64,000 bases of DNA from JAVJUV01 sp047314965 (GCF_047314965.1 NZ_JBLBVK010000047.1:1-64000), one strand, 5' to 3'; counted from the first letter of the stretch, positions 14,530-23,544 are shown. Notes: generated by a model not told the origin, from the letters alone. Made by a program: numbers and translations.

Positions 14530-14559
14530 AAAAAACAAAACGCCGCGTCTGGCGCGGCG
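14530..14559 (-). terminator. rho-independent terminator of the DUF882 gene
   Basis: On the minus strand a seven-base GC stem (arms 14553-14559 and 14541-14547, five-base loop) is followed by TTTTGTTTTT. It is about 30 bases past the stop of the MepK-like gene. Confidence 0.75.
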
Positions 14560-14590
14560 CTCAAAAAGGCGGCTTGCGGGAGGAGGGGCC

Positions 14591-15160
14591 TCAGCGCCCC
14601 CAGATGCGAACCGGACCGCAGTCCATGTGCACGAAGTTCGAGCGCGAGTACTTCCCGACGCCGCCGGCCGAGCACGAAATCGCCGCCTTCGAGATTTGCC
14701 CGACGCTGCGGTTCGCAAGACGGATATCGGCGGCCTGACCCTTCATGTGAAGAGAATTGCGGGCGACCGAGCGCGACTTCGAGCGCAGCATCTGGTTCGT
14801 CTGCGGCGAGCGGTAGCCCGAAAGCAGAAGGTAGGGGGTTTCGGCGTCCAGCAAACGGTGCGATGCCGCCAGGATATCAACCGTGCGGTGATCGATGTCT
14901 ATCACGCCATCGGTGCGCCAGTCGCGCATGAAGCGGTTCACCTCGGCCAGCGCTTCCGGGATATAGTCGCCCTCGATCCAGTAGATCGTATCAAGGCGCT
15001 CTCCGGTCCGCCCCGAGTGCATCCGGATCCGGCGGATGTCGCCAGCCCCGCGCAACAGGCCGAAAGCATTTGAATATGTCGGTGCCGCAACCAGAGTGGT
15101 CGCCGCGAAAGCGCGCAGCAAACCGCGCCGCGTAACGCTCGTCTTTTCCGAGGTCGTCAT
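14591..15160 (-). CDS. DUF882 family murein peptidase (MepK-like)
   Basis: A 189-residue periplasmic enzyme of the M15-like DUF882 family, whose E. coli member MepK cleaves peptidoglycan cross-links including the 3-3 type. A Tat-type signal (TRRGLLRAFAATTL) precedes the domain. The metal ligands lie in LHMKGQAADIRL (H-x3-x-A-x-D pattern) and in the later NFVHMDCG; SGYRSP is the conserved loop before them. The start at 15160 places the twin Arg near the N-terminus; longer in-frame starts would bury it. It diverges from an L,D-transpeptidase gene, whose products this enzyme class can cut. Confidence 0.85.
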   Translation of the reverse strand: MTTSEKTSVTRRGLLRAFAATTLVAAPTYSNAFGLLRGAGDIRRIRMHSGRTGERLDTIYWIEGDYIPEALAEVNRFMRDWRTDGVIDIDHRTVDILAASHRLLDAETPYLLLSGYRSPQTNQMLRSKSRSVARNSLHMKGQAADIRLANRSVGQISKAAISCSAGGVGKYSRSNFVHMDCGPVRIWGR

Positions 15161-15467
15161 TCTGCCACTGTGTCCCGTTCTGTCTCCGACACTTTCATGC
15201 CGTGAGAGCCACCTTTGTCCCCCAGGTGCAGGCTTTGTATGGCACGCAAGGTTAACGAGCGGAACCTCTGATTCCGTAAAATGCTGTGCGGACTGCGAAA
15301 TCGGCAAAAATCTGCTCACCGGAGCGATTGTTGCACTTCGTGGCAAACTTGCACGAGGACCGTTGCCGTTCAGCGACAGCAACCTAAGATCAGTGTAAAG
15401 TGAATGGACAACGCGTCCTGCTTTGTCGAGACAATCTGGCTTGGGGCGCAAGAGCATCGGATTTGAA
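15161..15467. other. divergent promoter region between mepK-like and ldt genes
   Basis: 307 bases that must hold both promoters. I see no gene, hairpin or clear operator. A TTG-initiated upstream extension of the transpeptidase (from 15423) is open but would put non-signal residues ahead of the signal peptide, so I left it as leader. Confidence 0.4.
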
Positions 15468-17078
15468 ATGACTGCCACGGTTGCATTTGCACGACTGACT
15501 TTTTTCGGACTGCTTTCAGCGGTTCTTCTGACGGTGTCGCTCCCCGGAATGGCGCGCGCCCAGGTCACGGCTTTCGTTCAGGCGGTCGCCGAGGCTGCGG
15601 CGTCTGACCGGGATATCGCCGAATTTTACCGGTCCACCGGATACGAGCCGATCTGGACGGGTAAGGACCGCAAGTCGAAGGATCGGCGCGAGGCGTTTCT
15701 GCGCGCAGTCAATGACGCGCCCGAACACGGTCTTCCGGCCGCGCGTTACGATCCCGATACGCTGCAGATCAACCTGCGCTCGGTGCGCTCCGAGCGGGAT
15801 CTCGGCCGTATCGAAGTCGAGATGAGCCGTCTGTTCCTGCGCTATGCGCGGGATGTGCAGACGGGAATTCTCGTGCCTTCGCAGGTGGACGACGGCATCA
15901 AGCGCGAAGTTCCCTATCGTGGCAGAACCGCGCTTCTCACAGCGTTCTCCAAGTCCTCCGCAAGCGGCTTCATCAAGAACCTGCCGCCGAAGGATCCTGA
16001 ATATGCGCGGCTCATGAAAGAGAAAATGCGCTTCGAGCGGATTATCGGCCAGGGCGGTTGGGGGCCGAGAGTCCAGTCCAAGGCGCTGAAGCCCGGCCAA
16101 TCGGGCAATGCTGTCGTGCAATTGCGCAACCGGTTGATCGCCATGGGGTATCTCGACCGGACCAATACGGCGACCTATGACGACCGCATGTCGCAGGCTG
16201 TCGCGGCGTTTCAGAGCGACCACGGTCTTTTCACCGATGGCGTCGCCGGGCCTGGCACGATGTCGGCGATCAACATCGAACCCACCACGCGCCTGTCCCA
16301 GATCATCGTTGCCATGGAGCGCGAACGCTGGATGAACATGCCGCGCGGCAAGCGGCACATCTGGGTGAACATTACCGATTTCCATGCCCGGGTCGTCGAC
16401 AATGGCAAGGTGACCTTCCAGACGCGGTCCGTCGTGGGCGCGAATTCACATGACCGCCGCACGCCCGAATTCTCGGATGTTATGGAACACATGGTCATCA
16501 ATCCGACGTGGAACGTGCCGCGCTCGATTGCCACCAAGGAATACCTGCCGCTTCTGCAGGAAAACCCATATGCCGTGGGCAATCTCAACCTCGTGGATGC
16601 AAGTGGCCGCATCGTCTCACGCGATGGAATCGACTTCTCTCAGTTCGACGAAAGAACGTTCCCGTTCGATCTGAAAGAGCCGCCCAGCCAGGGAAATGCG
16701 CTCGGTCTCGTGAAGTTCATGTTCCCGAACCGCTACAACATCTATCTCCACGACACGCCGGCAAAAAAGTTGTTCGGGCGCGAGTCCCGGGCCTTCAGCC
16801 ACGGCTGCATCCGGCTCAACGACCCGTTCGACTTCGCCTATACGCTTCTGAGGAAGCAGGTTCGCGATCCCGAGGCCTTCTTCAAGGAAAAGCTCTCGAC
16901 GAGTCGTGAAACCGTTGTCGAGCTTGAAGAACACATTCCGGTGCATCTCGTCTATCGCACGGCGTTTACGCCTGCGAAGGGCAACATCCAGTTCCGCAAC
17001 GATGTGTACGGACGCGACGCGGTAATCTGGAAGGCTTTGGAGCGCGCCGGGGTTTCGCTTCGGTCCGTTCGGGGCTAA
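15468..17078 (+). CDS. L,D-transpeptidase, YcbB/LdtD type
   Basis: A 536-residue periplasmic enzyme that forms 3-3 cross-links in peptidoglycan. The signal peptide spans about residues 1-27, ending near ARAQ. An N-terminal scaffold domain follows, then a peptidoglycan-binding domain (LKPGQSGNAVVQLRNRL to about residue 270), then the YkuD catalytic domain. In it HDTPAKKLF and AFSHGCIRL carry the catalytic His, Cys and Arg. Length and order match E. coli YcbB. Only a weak ribosome-binding site precedes the ATG. Confidence 0.9.
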   Translation: MTATVAFARLTFFGLLSAVLLTVSLPGMARAQVTAFVQAVAEAAASDRDIAEFYRSTGYEPIWTGKDRKSKDRREAFLRAVNDAPEHGLPAARYDPDTLQINLRSVRSERDLGRIEVEMSRLFLRYARDVQTGILVPSQVDDGIKREVPYRGRTALLTAFSKSSASGFIKNLPPKDPEYARLMKEKMRFERIIGQGGWGPRVQSKALKPGQSGNAVVQLRNRLIAMGYLDRTNTATYDDRMSQAVAAFQSDHGLFTDGVAGPGTMSAINIEPTTRLSQIIVAMERERWMNMPRGKRHIWVNITDFHARVVDNGKVTFQTRSVVGANSHDRRTPEFSDVMEHMVINPTWNVPRSIATKEYLPLLQENPYAVGNLNLVDASGRIVSRDGIDFSQFDERTFPFDLKEPPSQGNALGLVKFMFPNRYNIYLHDTPAKKLFGRESRAFSHGCIRLNDPFDFAYTLLRKQVRDPEAFFKEKLSTSRETVVELEEHIPVHLVYRTAFTPAKGNIQFRNDVYGRDAVIWKALERAGVSLRSVRG

Positions 17079-17129
17079 ATCTTTCTCCAAAACGGGCGTG
17101 CGCTTGGCACGCCTGGATGGAGAGCAGGC

Positions 17130-18221
17130 ATGAGCCATACCGTCAAGGAAATCGCGGACGCGCTGGGGGCAACAGTCTTCGGAGCGTCCGGACTTTCGAT
17201 CACCGGCGCAGCCGAACCGGCGATGGCGGGTTCTGAGGATATCGCCCTTGCCCTCAAGCCCGAGTATGCCGAGGGCCTGTCGAAAGGGTCCGCCAGAGCC
17301 GCCATCGTCTGGGACGGTGCCGACTGGCAGGCGCTGGGTCTGGAAGCCGCGATTGTCGTGCCTCGGCCGCGCTATGCGATGTCCGGGCTGACGGCGCTTC
17401 TCGATCCGGGCCCCGAGATCGCTCCGGGCATTCACCCATCCTCTTTTGTCGACCCGACCGCCGAGATCGGCGACGGGGCCGCGATCGGCCCGCTTGCCGT
17501 GATCGGAGCGCGCGCGAAAATCGGCGCAAACGCCCGGATAGCCTCGCACGTCTCCATCGCGGAAGACGCCGTCATCGGCGAAGGCGCCCTGATCCATGCC
17601 GGGGTGCGCATTGGCGCGCGTGTCTCGATCGGTGACCGTTTCATCGCGCAGCCCGGTGCGGTTGTCGGCTCCGACGGATTCAGCTTCGTCACGCCCGAGA
17701 AAAGCCGTGTCGAAGAGGCGCGTGCCAGCCTAGGAACCGAGACGACTGCGCAAAACGCCAGCTGGACACGCATCCATTCGCTGGGAGCGGTCGAGATCGG
17801 CGACGACGTCGAGATAGGTGCGAACACGACGATCGACCGGGGCACCATCCGCGCGACCCGCATCGGGCATCGCACAAAGCTCGATAACCTTGTCCATATC
17901 GGCCACAACGTCGAGGTGGGCGAGGACACGCTGCTCTGCGGTCAGGTCGGCATCGCCGGATCGACGAAGATCGGCAACCGCGTGGTCATGGGCGGTCAAT
18001 GCGGCGTGAACGACAACATCTTCGTCGGCGACGATGTCGTCTGCGGAGGGGCCACGAAGGTTTTCACCAATGTTCCCGCGGGGCGGGTGATGCTTGGGTA
18101 TCCCGCCATGAAAATGGAGCAATACCTCGAAGCCAGCCGCAACTGGCGGCGGCTGCCGCGGGTCATGGATGACATAAAAACGTTGAAGAAATCGGTTTTA
18201 AAGGACGACAAGGACGACTAA
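17130..18221 (+). CDS. lpxD: UDP-3-O-(3-hydroxyacyl)glucosamine N-acyltransferase
   Basis: This cytoplasmic trimeric enzyme of lipid A synthesis adds the second hydroxyacyl chain from acyl-ACP. At 363 residues it has the usual N-terminal uridine-binding domain, then a left-handed beta helix of hexapeptide repeats (IGDGAAIGP, IGANARI and so on), and the catalytic His in LVHIGHNVEVG. The usual partners (bamA, fabZ, lpxA) are absent. Instead an acyl carrier protein and a ketosynthase follow in the same direction, which fits a dedicated acyl supply for lipid A. Confidence 0.95.
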   Translation: MSHTVKEIADALGATVFGASGLSITGAAEPAMAGSEDIALALKPEYAEGLSKGSARAAIVWDGADWQALGLEAAIVVPRPRYAMSGLTALLDPGPEIAPGIHPSSFVDPTAEIGDGAAIGPLAVIGARAKIGANARIASHVSIAEDAVIGEGALIHAGVRIGARVSIGDRFIAQPGAVVGSDGFSFVTPEKSRVEEARASLGTETTAQNASWTRIHSLGAVEIGDDVEIGANTTIDRGTIRATRIGHRTKLDNLVHIGHNVEVGEDTLLCGQVGIAGSTKIGNRVVMGGQCGVNDNIFVGDDVVCGGATKVFTNVPAGRVMLGYPAMKMEQYLEASRNWRRLPRVMDDIKTLKKSVLKDDKDD

Positions 18222-18262
18222 GTAACGCATCAATAACTGGTCCGGGCACAACAATTGGACGT

Positions 18263-18535
18263 ATGGGCATGAGCGATAGCGTCAAAGACCGCATCCTGGA
18301 GATCATCGCCGAGCAGGCGGTGCTGGAGCCTTCGGACATCTCGCTGGACCAGTCGCTGGAGGATCTCGGCATCGACTCCATGGGCCTTGTCGAAGCGATT
18401 TTCTCGATCGAGGAAAGCTTCGACATCCAGGTTCCCTTCAACGCGAATGAGCCCGAAAAGTCCGACTTCGACATTTCCTCCGTCGGCGCCGTTGTTGCCG
18501 CTGTCGAGAAACTCGTCGCCGATCGGGCGGCATAG
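18263..18535 (+). CDS. specialised acyl carrier protein
   Basis: A 90-residue carrier with the phosphopantetheine Ser in DLGIDSMGLVE. It is longer than the housekeeping AcpP (about 78) and has an insertion after helix II (NEPEKSDFD), a trait shared with AcpXL-type carriers used for long acyl chains of lipid A. A second ATG two codons in (18269) is an equally good start. The ketosynthase gene begins nine bases later, so the two form a pair. Assignment to lipid A comes from the lpxD neighbour, not from the sequence alone. Confidence 0.8.
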   Translation: MGMSDSVKDRILEIIAEQAVLEPSDISLDQSLEDLGIDSMGLVEAIFSIEESFDIQVPFNANEPEKSDFDISSVGAVVAAVEKLVADRAA

Positions 18536-18544
18536 GTTGGTCAT

Positions 18545-19753
18545 ATGCACCGCGTGGTGATAACCGGGGCTGGGACGATCAATCCCCTCGGTCACTCCGT
18601 CAAGGACACGTTCGAAGCGTTCCGCGAAGGCCGCTGCGGGATCGGCGAGCTTGACATTCGCGACGTCGAGCGCCTTGCGATCCGCATCGGCGGACAGGTG
18701 CGAGATTATCATCCCGATGATCGCTTCAACCGCCAGCAGCAGGCGCTCTACGACCGCTTTACCCAGTTCACGTTGATCGCCGCCGAGGAGGCGATCCGTC
18801 AGTCCGGGCTGGAATTTCATGGCCATCTGGCCGACCGGTCCGGGGTTGTGCTTGGCACATCCGGCGGCGGGCTGACCACACAGGACGAGAACTACCGCGC
18901 CGTCTACGAGGAGGGGAAGAACCGCGTCCACCCCTTCATCGTCCCCAAACTGATGAACAACGCCGCCGCCAGCCATGTGTCCATGGAATGGAACCTGCGC
19001 GGCCCGTCCTTCACCGTCGCGACCGCTTGCGCGTCATCGAACCACGCCATGGGACAGGCCTTCTACCTGATCCGTTCCGGGCTGGCGAAGGTCATGGTGA
19101 CCGGAGGTTCGGAATCCATGCTGTGCTTCGGCGGCGTCAAAGCCTGGGAGGGCCTTCGCGTGATGTCGAAGGACGCCTGCCGGCCGTTCTCGGCCAACAG
19201 GAACGGCATGGTGCAGGGCGAGGGCGCCGGCGTGTTCGTTTTCGAAGAGTACGAACATGCACGCGCCCGCGGGGCCGAAATCCTGGCCGAAGTCGTCGGG
19301 TTCTCGATGTCCTCGGACGCCAGCGATATCGTGATGCCTTCCCAGCAAGGCGCGGCCCGCGCGATCTCTGGCGCGCTCCGGGACGCGGGCATCAATGCCC
19401 AGCAGGTGGGCTACATCAATGCCCACGGCACCGGCACGGCGGCCAATGACAAGACGGAATGCGCCGCGGTGGCCCATGTGTTCGGCCATCACGCGGATAC
19501 GGTCATGATCTCGTCCACGAAGTCCATGCACGGCCACCTGATCGGCGGCACGGGCGCCGTCGAGCTTCTGGCCTGCATCATGGCGCTGAAGGACGGCGTC
19601 ATTGCCCCCACCATCGGCTACGAAGAACCCGACCCCGAATGCGCCCTCGATGTCGTGCCGAACGAGGCGCGCGAGGCCAGGATCGACTATGCCCTTTCCA
19701 ACGCCTTCGCCTTCGGCGGCCTGAACGCGGTTCTGGCGCTGAAGAAGGGGTAG
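18545..19753 (+). CDS. beta-ketoacyl-ACP synthase, FabF-like
   Basis: A 402-residue condensing enzyme. The Cys-His-His triad is intact: ATACASSNHA (acyl-accepting Cys), INAHGTGT and KSMHGHLIGG. It most resembles KAS-II (FabF) but follows a dedicated carrier protein, as in clusters that make unusual or very long acyl chains. It would elongate the chain on the adjacent carrier. The housekeeping fabF normally sits with fabG and acpP, which are not here, so this is probably a paralogue. Confidence 0.88.
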   Translation: MHRVVITGAGTINPLGHSVKDTFEAFREGRCGIGELDIRDVERLAIRIGGQVRDYHPDDRFNRQQQALYDRFTQFTLIAAEEAIRQSGLEFHGHLADRSGVVLGTSGGGLTTQDENYRAVYEEGKNRVHPFIVPKLMNNAAASHVSMEWNLRGPSFTVATACASSNHAMGQAFYLIRSGLAKVMVTGGSESMLCFGGVKAWEGLRVMSKDACRPFSANRNGMVQGEGAGVFVFEEYEHARARGAEILAEVVGFSMSSDASDIVMPSQQGAARAISGALRDAGINAQQVGYINAHGTGTAANDKTECAAVAHVFGHHADTVMISSTKSMHGHLIGGTGAVELLACIMALKDGVIAPTIGYEEPDPECALDVVPNEAREARIDYALSNAFAFGGLNAVLALKKG

Positions 19754-19784
19754 GGCACCCTGCCGCGGGGCGACATGCGGTCTG

Positions 19785-20531
19785 TCAGCCGGAGCAGGTT
19801 TCCAGCGGGTCCACCGTTGCGGCCGATTTGCGGAGAGCGCTTTCGTCCAGGCCGTAGATATCCGGGTACCGGAGCAAGGTACCGTCCTCCGACGGAAAGG
19901 TCGTCAGGTAACGGATCAGAACCGGTACCGCCGGCGCCTCTACTTCCTTCGTGGGAGGCACCTCGGCCATCTGCCGGACCCAGTCCTCGCTCTGACCCAG
20001 TAGCCAGGCGATCAGCGCTTCCCAGCGCTGGACACGGATGCAGCCATGGGACAACGCGCGCATTTCGCGGTCGAACAGGTGCCGCTGGTTGGTGTCGTGA
20101 AGATAGACCAGCAGACCGGGCTCCAGCCGGACGGCCGCAAGCCCCAGCGGATTGTTCTCGCCGGGCGGCCGCACCTCGTCCCGGTATTCGCCGCTGGCGA
20201 CCATCTCCGGTGTCGGACGCCAGGACGGCCTGAACGTCACCCGCGTCGTGTAGGTGTCGATCCGCGGCGTCCTGTTCCAAGGTGTGCCCACGATGATGCG
20301 GCTTCTCAGAACCGGTTCGCCATCTTCGAAGGCAACCAGCTCGAAATGCGGGATGTTCACGAGGATGGCACGCCCCATGGGAAGCGACAGCGGAATGTCG
20401 TGACGGTCCAGCAGCGTCTGGAACTCCGAACGCGCGACCTTCATGTCGCCACTTCCCGTACTCAGGTAGGAGGGCTGCGCCCCGCAGGACGCAAGGACCA
20501 GGAGGGCAAGTGTCACGATCAAACCGCGCAT
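19785..20531 (-). CDS. L,D-transpeptidase family lipoprotein
   Basis: About 248 residues. The signal ends in a lipobox (VLASCG), so it is membrane anchored. The YkuD domain carries YLHDTNQRHLF and ALSHGCIRV, with the catalytic His, Cys and Arg present. There is no peptidoglycan-binding domain. The region between shows a WRPTPEM motif common in YcbB-like catalytic domains. The start at 20531 gives a normal lipoprotein signal; longer starts (20549, 20645) would not. It converges on the fabF-like gene with 31 bases between. Confidence 0.85.
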   Translation of the reverse strand: MRGLIVTLALLVLASCGAQPSYLSTGSGDMKVARSEFQTLLDRHDIPLSLPMGRAILVNIPHFELVAFEDGEPVLRSRIIVGTPWNRTPRIDTYTTRVTFRPSWRPTPEMVASGEYRDEVRPPGENNPLGLAAVRLEPGLLVYLHDTNQRHLFDREMRALSHGCIRVQRWEALIAWLLGQSEDWVRQMAEVPPTKEVEAPAVPVLIRYLTTFPSEDGTLLRYPDIYGLDESALRKSAATVDPLETCSG

Positions 20532-20663
20532 GATACATTCCGTTGTCATTGGCCGCGCAACCGCATGGATGCGTCCAGATGCCGTTGTCGACCAGGAAAG
20601 CGTACCAACAGGGACCCGCAGGTCAACTCGGGACCGTGCCTCCATCCGGCATGCCCGGTGCCC

Positions 20664-21899
20664 TCATCGTCCCGCCGCGCGCTCGGCAATGCGCAGGCAC
20701 AGATCCGTCGCCTTGACCATGTCCTGAACCGAGATCCATTCCAGCGGCCCGTGCAGGTTCTGCATGCCAGTGAAAAGGTTGGGACACGGAACGCCCAGTT
20801 CGGTCAGGCGCGAACCGTCCGTCCCGCCCCGGATCGGTATCGAAATTTCCGCAATTCCCAAATCGGCAAGGGCCGACCGCGCAAGCTCCACCGGTGTCAT
20901 GTCCGTTTCCAGCCAGTACCGCATGTTGCGGTACTGTGGCTTGATTTTGCATGCGATCTCGGCGCGAGGCTCGGTGGCGGCGATCGTGTCGCAGACCTTG
21001 CGCAACAGCGCGCCCTTCGCCTCCAGTCCCGCCAGTTCGAAATCGCGAAGGATGAACCGCAGCTCCATCGCGGCCGCGCTGCCCTTCATTTCGATAGCGT
21101 GTATGAAGCCCTGGTAGCCCTCCGTCGTCTCCGGCGTCAGCGTCGTCTGGGGCAGGGTCTCGACGATCTTCGAAGCAAGATGGATGGCGTTCACAAGCTT
21201 GTCTTTCGCCTCTCCCGGGTGGATCGAGACGCCCTTCACGGTGACGACGGCGAAATCGGCCGAGAAGGTCTCGTAGACGATCTCTCCCAGATCACCGCCA
21301 TCGAACGTATACGCGAAATCGACGCCAAGGTCGGCGGGCAGCCGTGCGTCGACCCCGCGCCCGATCTCCTCGTCCGGGGTGAAGGCCACACGAAGCGTCG
21401 GCCGCCTTATCTCGGGGTTCGCCAGTAGGTGACGTGCGGCGGTCATGATGATCGCGATGCCTGCCTTGTCATCCGCCCCGAGAAGGGTCAGCCCGGACGC
21501 CGTCACGATGTCGTCGCCGACCTTCCCGGCGAGGTAGGGAAACTCATCGGGCGAAAGGGTCAGGTCCGGGTTGTCGGGAAAAGTGATCGCGCCGCCGTTG
21601 TAGCCCTCGATCACTCTTGGCCTGACCCCGGTGGCGTTGAACTGGGGCGCCGTGTCGACATGGGCCAGAAAGCCGACGGTCGGTCCCTCGACTGTGCCGG
21701 GAATGGTGGCGATGACCGTGCCATAGCCGGTTTTCGTCACATCGCTGGCGCCGATCTCCTGCAACTCTCCGACAAGGAGGTCCAGCATCGCGTGCTGGCA
21801 TTCAGTGGACGGCGCCGAAGGGCTGTCCATGTCGGACTGGCTGTCGATGGCACAATAGCGCAGCAGGCGGGCCTTCAACTCGGCATGGAACTGGCTCAT
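20664..21899 (-). CDS. pepT: peptidase T (tripeptide aminopeptidase)
   Basis: A 411-residue M20B metallopeptidase that removes the N-terminal residue of tripeptides in the cytoplasm. The di-zinc site is visible: FLAHVDTAPQ (His-x-Asp), GADDKAGIA (bridging Asp), FTPDEEIGRG (catalytic Glu and ligand Glu), and the later GGTDGSRL. Length and motif spacing match PepT. It is transcribed alone. Its upstream region carries a short repeat array (22077-22121). Confidence 0.92.
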   Translation of the reverse strand: MSQFHAELKARLLRYCAIDSQSDMDSPSAPSTECQHAMLDLLVGELQEIGASDVTKTGYGTVIATIPGTVEGPTVGFLAHVDTAPQFNATGVRPRVIEGYNGGAITFPDNPDLTLSPDEFPYLAGKVGDDIVTASGLTLLGADDKAGIAIIMTAARHLLANPEIRRPTLRVAFTPDEEIGRGVDARLPADLGVDFAYTFDGGDLGEIVYETFSADFAVVTVKGVSIHPGEAKDKLVNAIHLASKIVETLPQTTLTPETTEGYQGFIHAIEMKGSAAAMELRFILRDFELAGLEAKGALLRKVCDTIAATEPRAEIACKIKPQYRNMRYWLETDMTPVELARSALADLGIAEISIPIRGGTDGSRLTELGVPCPNLFTGMQNLHGPLEWISVQDMVKATDLCLRIAERAAGR

Positions 21900-22222
21900 G
21901 AGACTTCTCCCTTTGCTTGACGGGGAAGGGGCCTGACTGTCCGCGAAGTGTCAAGTATCCGGCATCGGGGCCGTCACCGCATGGGATTGGCGGCTTCCCG
22001 GCGCGCCTCACCCGGCAACCGCTTTTTTACCTTCCTTAACGCGGGCACCACATCTGGTGGCTGGGGGCGAAATTCCCATACCTTTGCCATACGCTTTGCC
22101 GACGCATTGCATACGCTTTGCAGCACCGGGACATATCGCCGGACACCTGTAAATAAAGGCGTGTTAAGGGTTCGAGGTCGAAAACGTTACACCGCCGCAC
22201 GCCCGTTGCCTGCGCGCGCTGC
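21900..22222. other. intergenic region between pepT and the Fur-family gene
   Basis: 323 bases holding the pepT promoter on the minus strand and the 3' flank of the Fur-family gene. I see no ORF with coding character. Its one notable element is the iterated CATACGCTTTGC motif at 22077-22121. Confidence 0.4.
22077..22121. repeat. iterated 11-12-base motif upstream of pepT
   Basis: CATACCTTTGC (22077-22087) and two exact copies of CATACGCTTTGC (22088-22099 and 22110-22121), with a degenerate unit (CGACGCATTGC) between them. Units are spaced by about one DNA turn, as in sites for cooperative binding. Only two copies are exact, so chance is possible. Confidence 0.45.
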
Positions 22223-22636
22223 TCAGGTCCGTTTCAGCGGGACGCCGTAAAGCTCCATCCGGTGTCCCTTCAACTCGTATCCCAGTTTTCGGGCGATCCG
22301 TTCCTGCAGTTCCTCGATCTCTTCATCGACGAATTCGATCACTTCGCCGGAATGCAGGTCGATCAGGTGGTCGTGGTGGTCGCGGTCGGCGTCCTCATAC
22401 CGGGCGCGCCCGTCGCGGAAGTCCAGTTTTTCGAGAATGCCGGATTCCTCGAACAGCTTGACCGTCCGGTACACCGTGGCAAGCGAGATCTTCGGGTCGA
22501 TGGCGCTGGCGCGCGAATACAGTTCCTCCACGTCGGGATGATCGTCGGCCTCTTCCAGAACGGTCGCAATGGTGCGGCGCTGCTCTGTCAGCCTCAGCCC
22601 CTGGGCCTCGCATCTCTCGATAATCGTGTCGGTCAT
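22223..22636 (-). CDS. Fur-family metalloregulator, Mur-like
   Basis: A 137-residue dimeric repressor. The winged helix (about 1-80) includes TEQRRTIATVLEE and SLATVYRTVKLFEE, the recognition helix. The dimerisation domain has DHHDHLIDLHSG, with the metal-binding His cluster. The CxxC zinc motif of classical Fur is absent (the position reads DLHSGE). In alphaproteobacteria this pattern goes with Mur, a manganese-responsive Fur relative. It is not Irr, which has an HHH heme motif. The targets cannot be told from here. Confidence 0.85.
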   Translation of the reverse strand: MTDTIIERCEAQGLRLTEQRRTIATVLEEADDHPDVEELYSRASAIDPKISLATVYRTVKLFEESGILEKLDFRDGRARYEDADRDHHDHLIDLHSGEVIEFVDEEIEELQERIARKLGYELKGHRMELYGVPLKRT

Positions 22637-22677
22637 GCACCTGCCTTTCGGGCATGGGGTTTACGGCAAGCTTGATC

Positions 22678-23544
22678 TCAGGAAAACCCTTGGAAGGTCA
22701 ATCTTCCTTCCATCACCTTCACCGCGTTTCCGCCGATCCTGACCGCGACCGGTTCTTCGTTTTCGACGGTGACCTCCGCCTCGATCCTGCTGGGGCGCCC
22801 CATCTCAATCCCCTGGTGGATATCGAAGGACTGCGATCTGCCGTCCAGCTTGCCCAGGTACGCCGCAAGCGCCGCCGCCGCGCTGCCGGTGGCCGGGTCT
22901 TCCATGATCCCTCCAAGGGGCTGAAACATCCGCGCCCGGATGCGCCCGCCATCCCTGATATAGACATAGACCGCCAGACGGTCGGCCTCCGGTCCCGCGG
23001 CCTCGCGGAAGACATCCGTGACAGGGCGCGCGGTCGCAAGCGCGGCCTCGCCGGTCAACTCGGCAAGGACGAAATCCGTTCCCAGCCCCGCCAGAACGGG
23101 CATGTGCCGGTCTGTCCGGATCGCCTTTGCCGACTGCCCGATACAGGCGCCAAGCGCAACCGTGGCGGGCGCCTCTCCAAGGCTCAGCGGCACCCGCGTC
23201 TCGAACCGCGCATGGCCTTGCGTCACGGTCACGGGAATCGGGCCCACGCCCAGTTCCAACACCATCTCGGATCCGCCAAGGCCCAACCCGGCAAGGGCGA
23301 TGGCCGTGCCCACCGTCGGATGGCCGGCAAACCGCAGCTCCATCGCAGGCGTGAAAATCCTGACCTTCGCCGTATGAGAGGGATCGTCCGGCGGATAGAC
23401 GAATGTGGTCTCGGAGAAGTTGAATTCCCGTGCTATCGGCAAAAGCTGATCTTCGCTCAATCCGCTCGCGTCCGGGATAACCGCTAGAGGGTTCCCGCCG
23501 AACGGGATTTCGGTGAACACGTCATAGACCAGATACTGAGTCAT
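22678..23544 (-). CDS. PhzF family epimerase/isomerase
   Basis: A 288-residue protein of the PhzF fold (two diaminopimelate-epimerase-like halves). Motifs are FGGNPLAVI near the N-terminus with the following FNFSETTFV (the catalytic Glu equivalent), LRFAGHPTVGTA, and MEDPATGSAA in the second half. Members isomerise a range of small substrates; most are uncharacterised, and this is not evidence for phenazine synthesis. The start at 23544 is chosen from the family N-terminus (MTQYLVYDVFTE). It diverges from an EamA transporter gene. Confidence 0.88.
   Translation of the reverse strand: MTQYLVYDVFTEIPFGGNPLAVIPDASGLSEDQLLPIAREFNFSETTFVYPPDDPSHTAKVRIFTPAMELRFAGHPTVGTAIALAGLGLGGSEMVLELGVGPIPVTVTQGHARFETRVPLSLGEAPATVALGACIGQSAKAIRTDRHMPVLAGLGTDFVLAELTGEAALATARPVTDVFREAAGPEADRLAVYVYIRDGGRIRARMFQPLGGIMEDPATGSAAAALAAYLGKLDGRSQSFDIHQGIEMGRPSRIEAEVTVENEEPVAVRIGGNAVKVMEGRLTFQGFS

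Noticed and set aside
15423..15467. TTG start for the YcbB-type transpeptidase
   Set aside because: It would add 15 residues ahead of a complete signal peptide; the ATG at 15468 is better.
20046..21428. 460-codon plus-strand ORF opposite pepT
   Set aside because: Lies across the antisense of two clear genes and has no recognisable domain.
22678..23544. Phenazine biosynthesis from the PhzF homologue
   Set aside because: PhzF-fold proteins are widespread and mostly unrelated to phenazines; no other phz gene is present.
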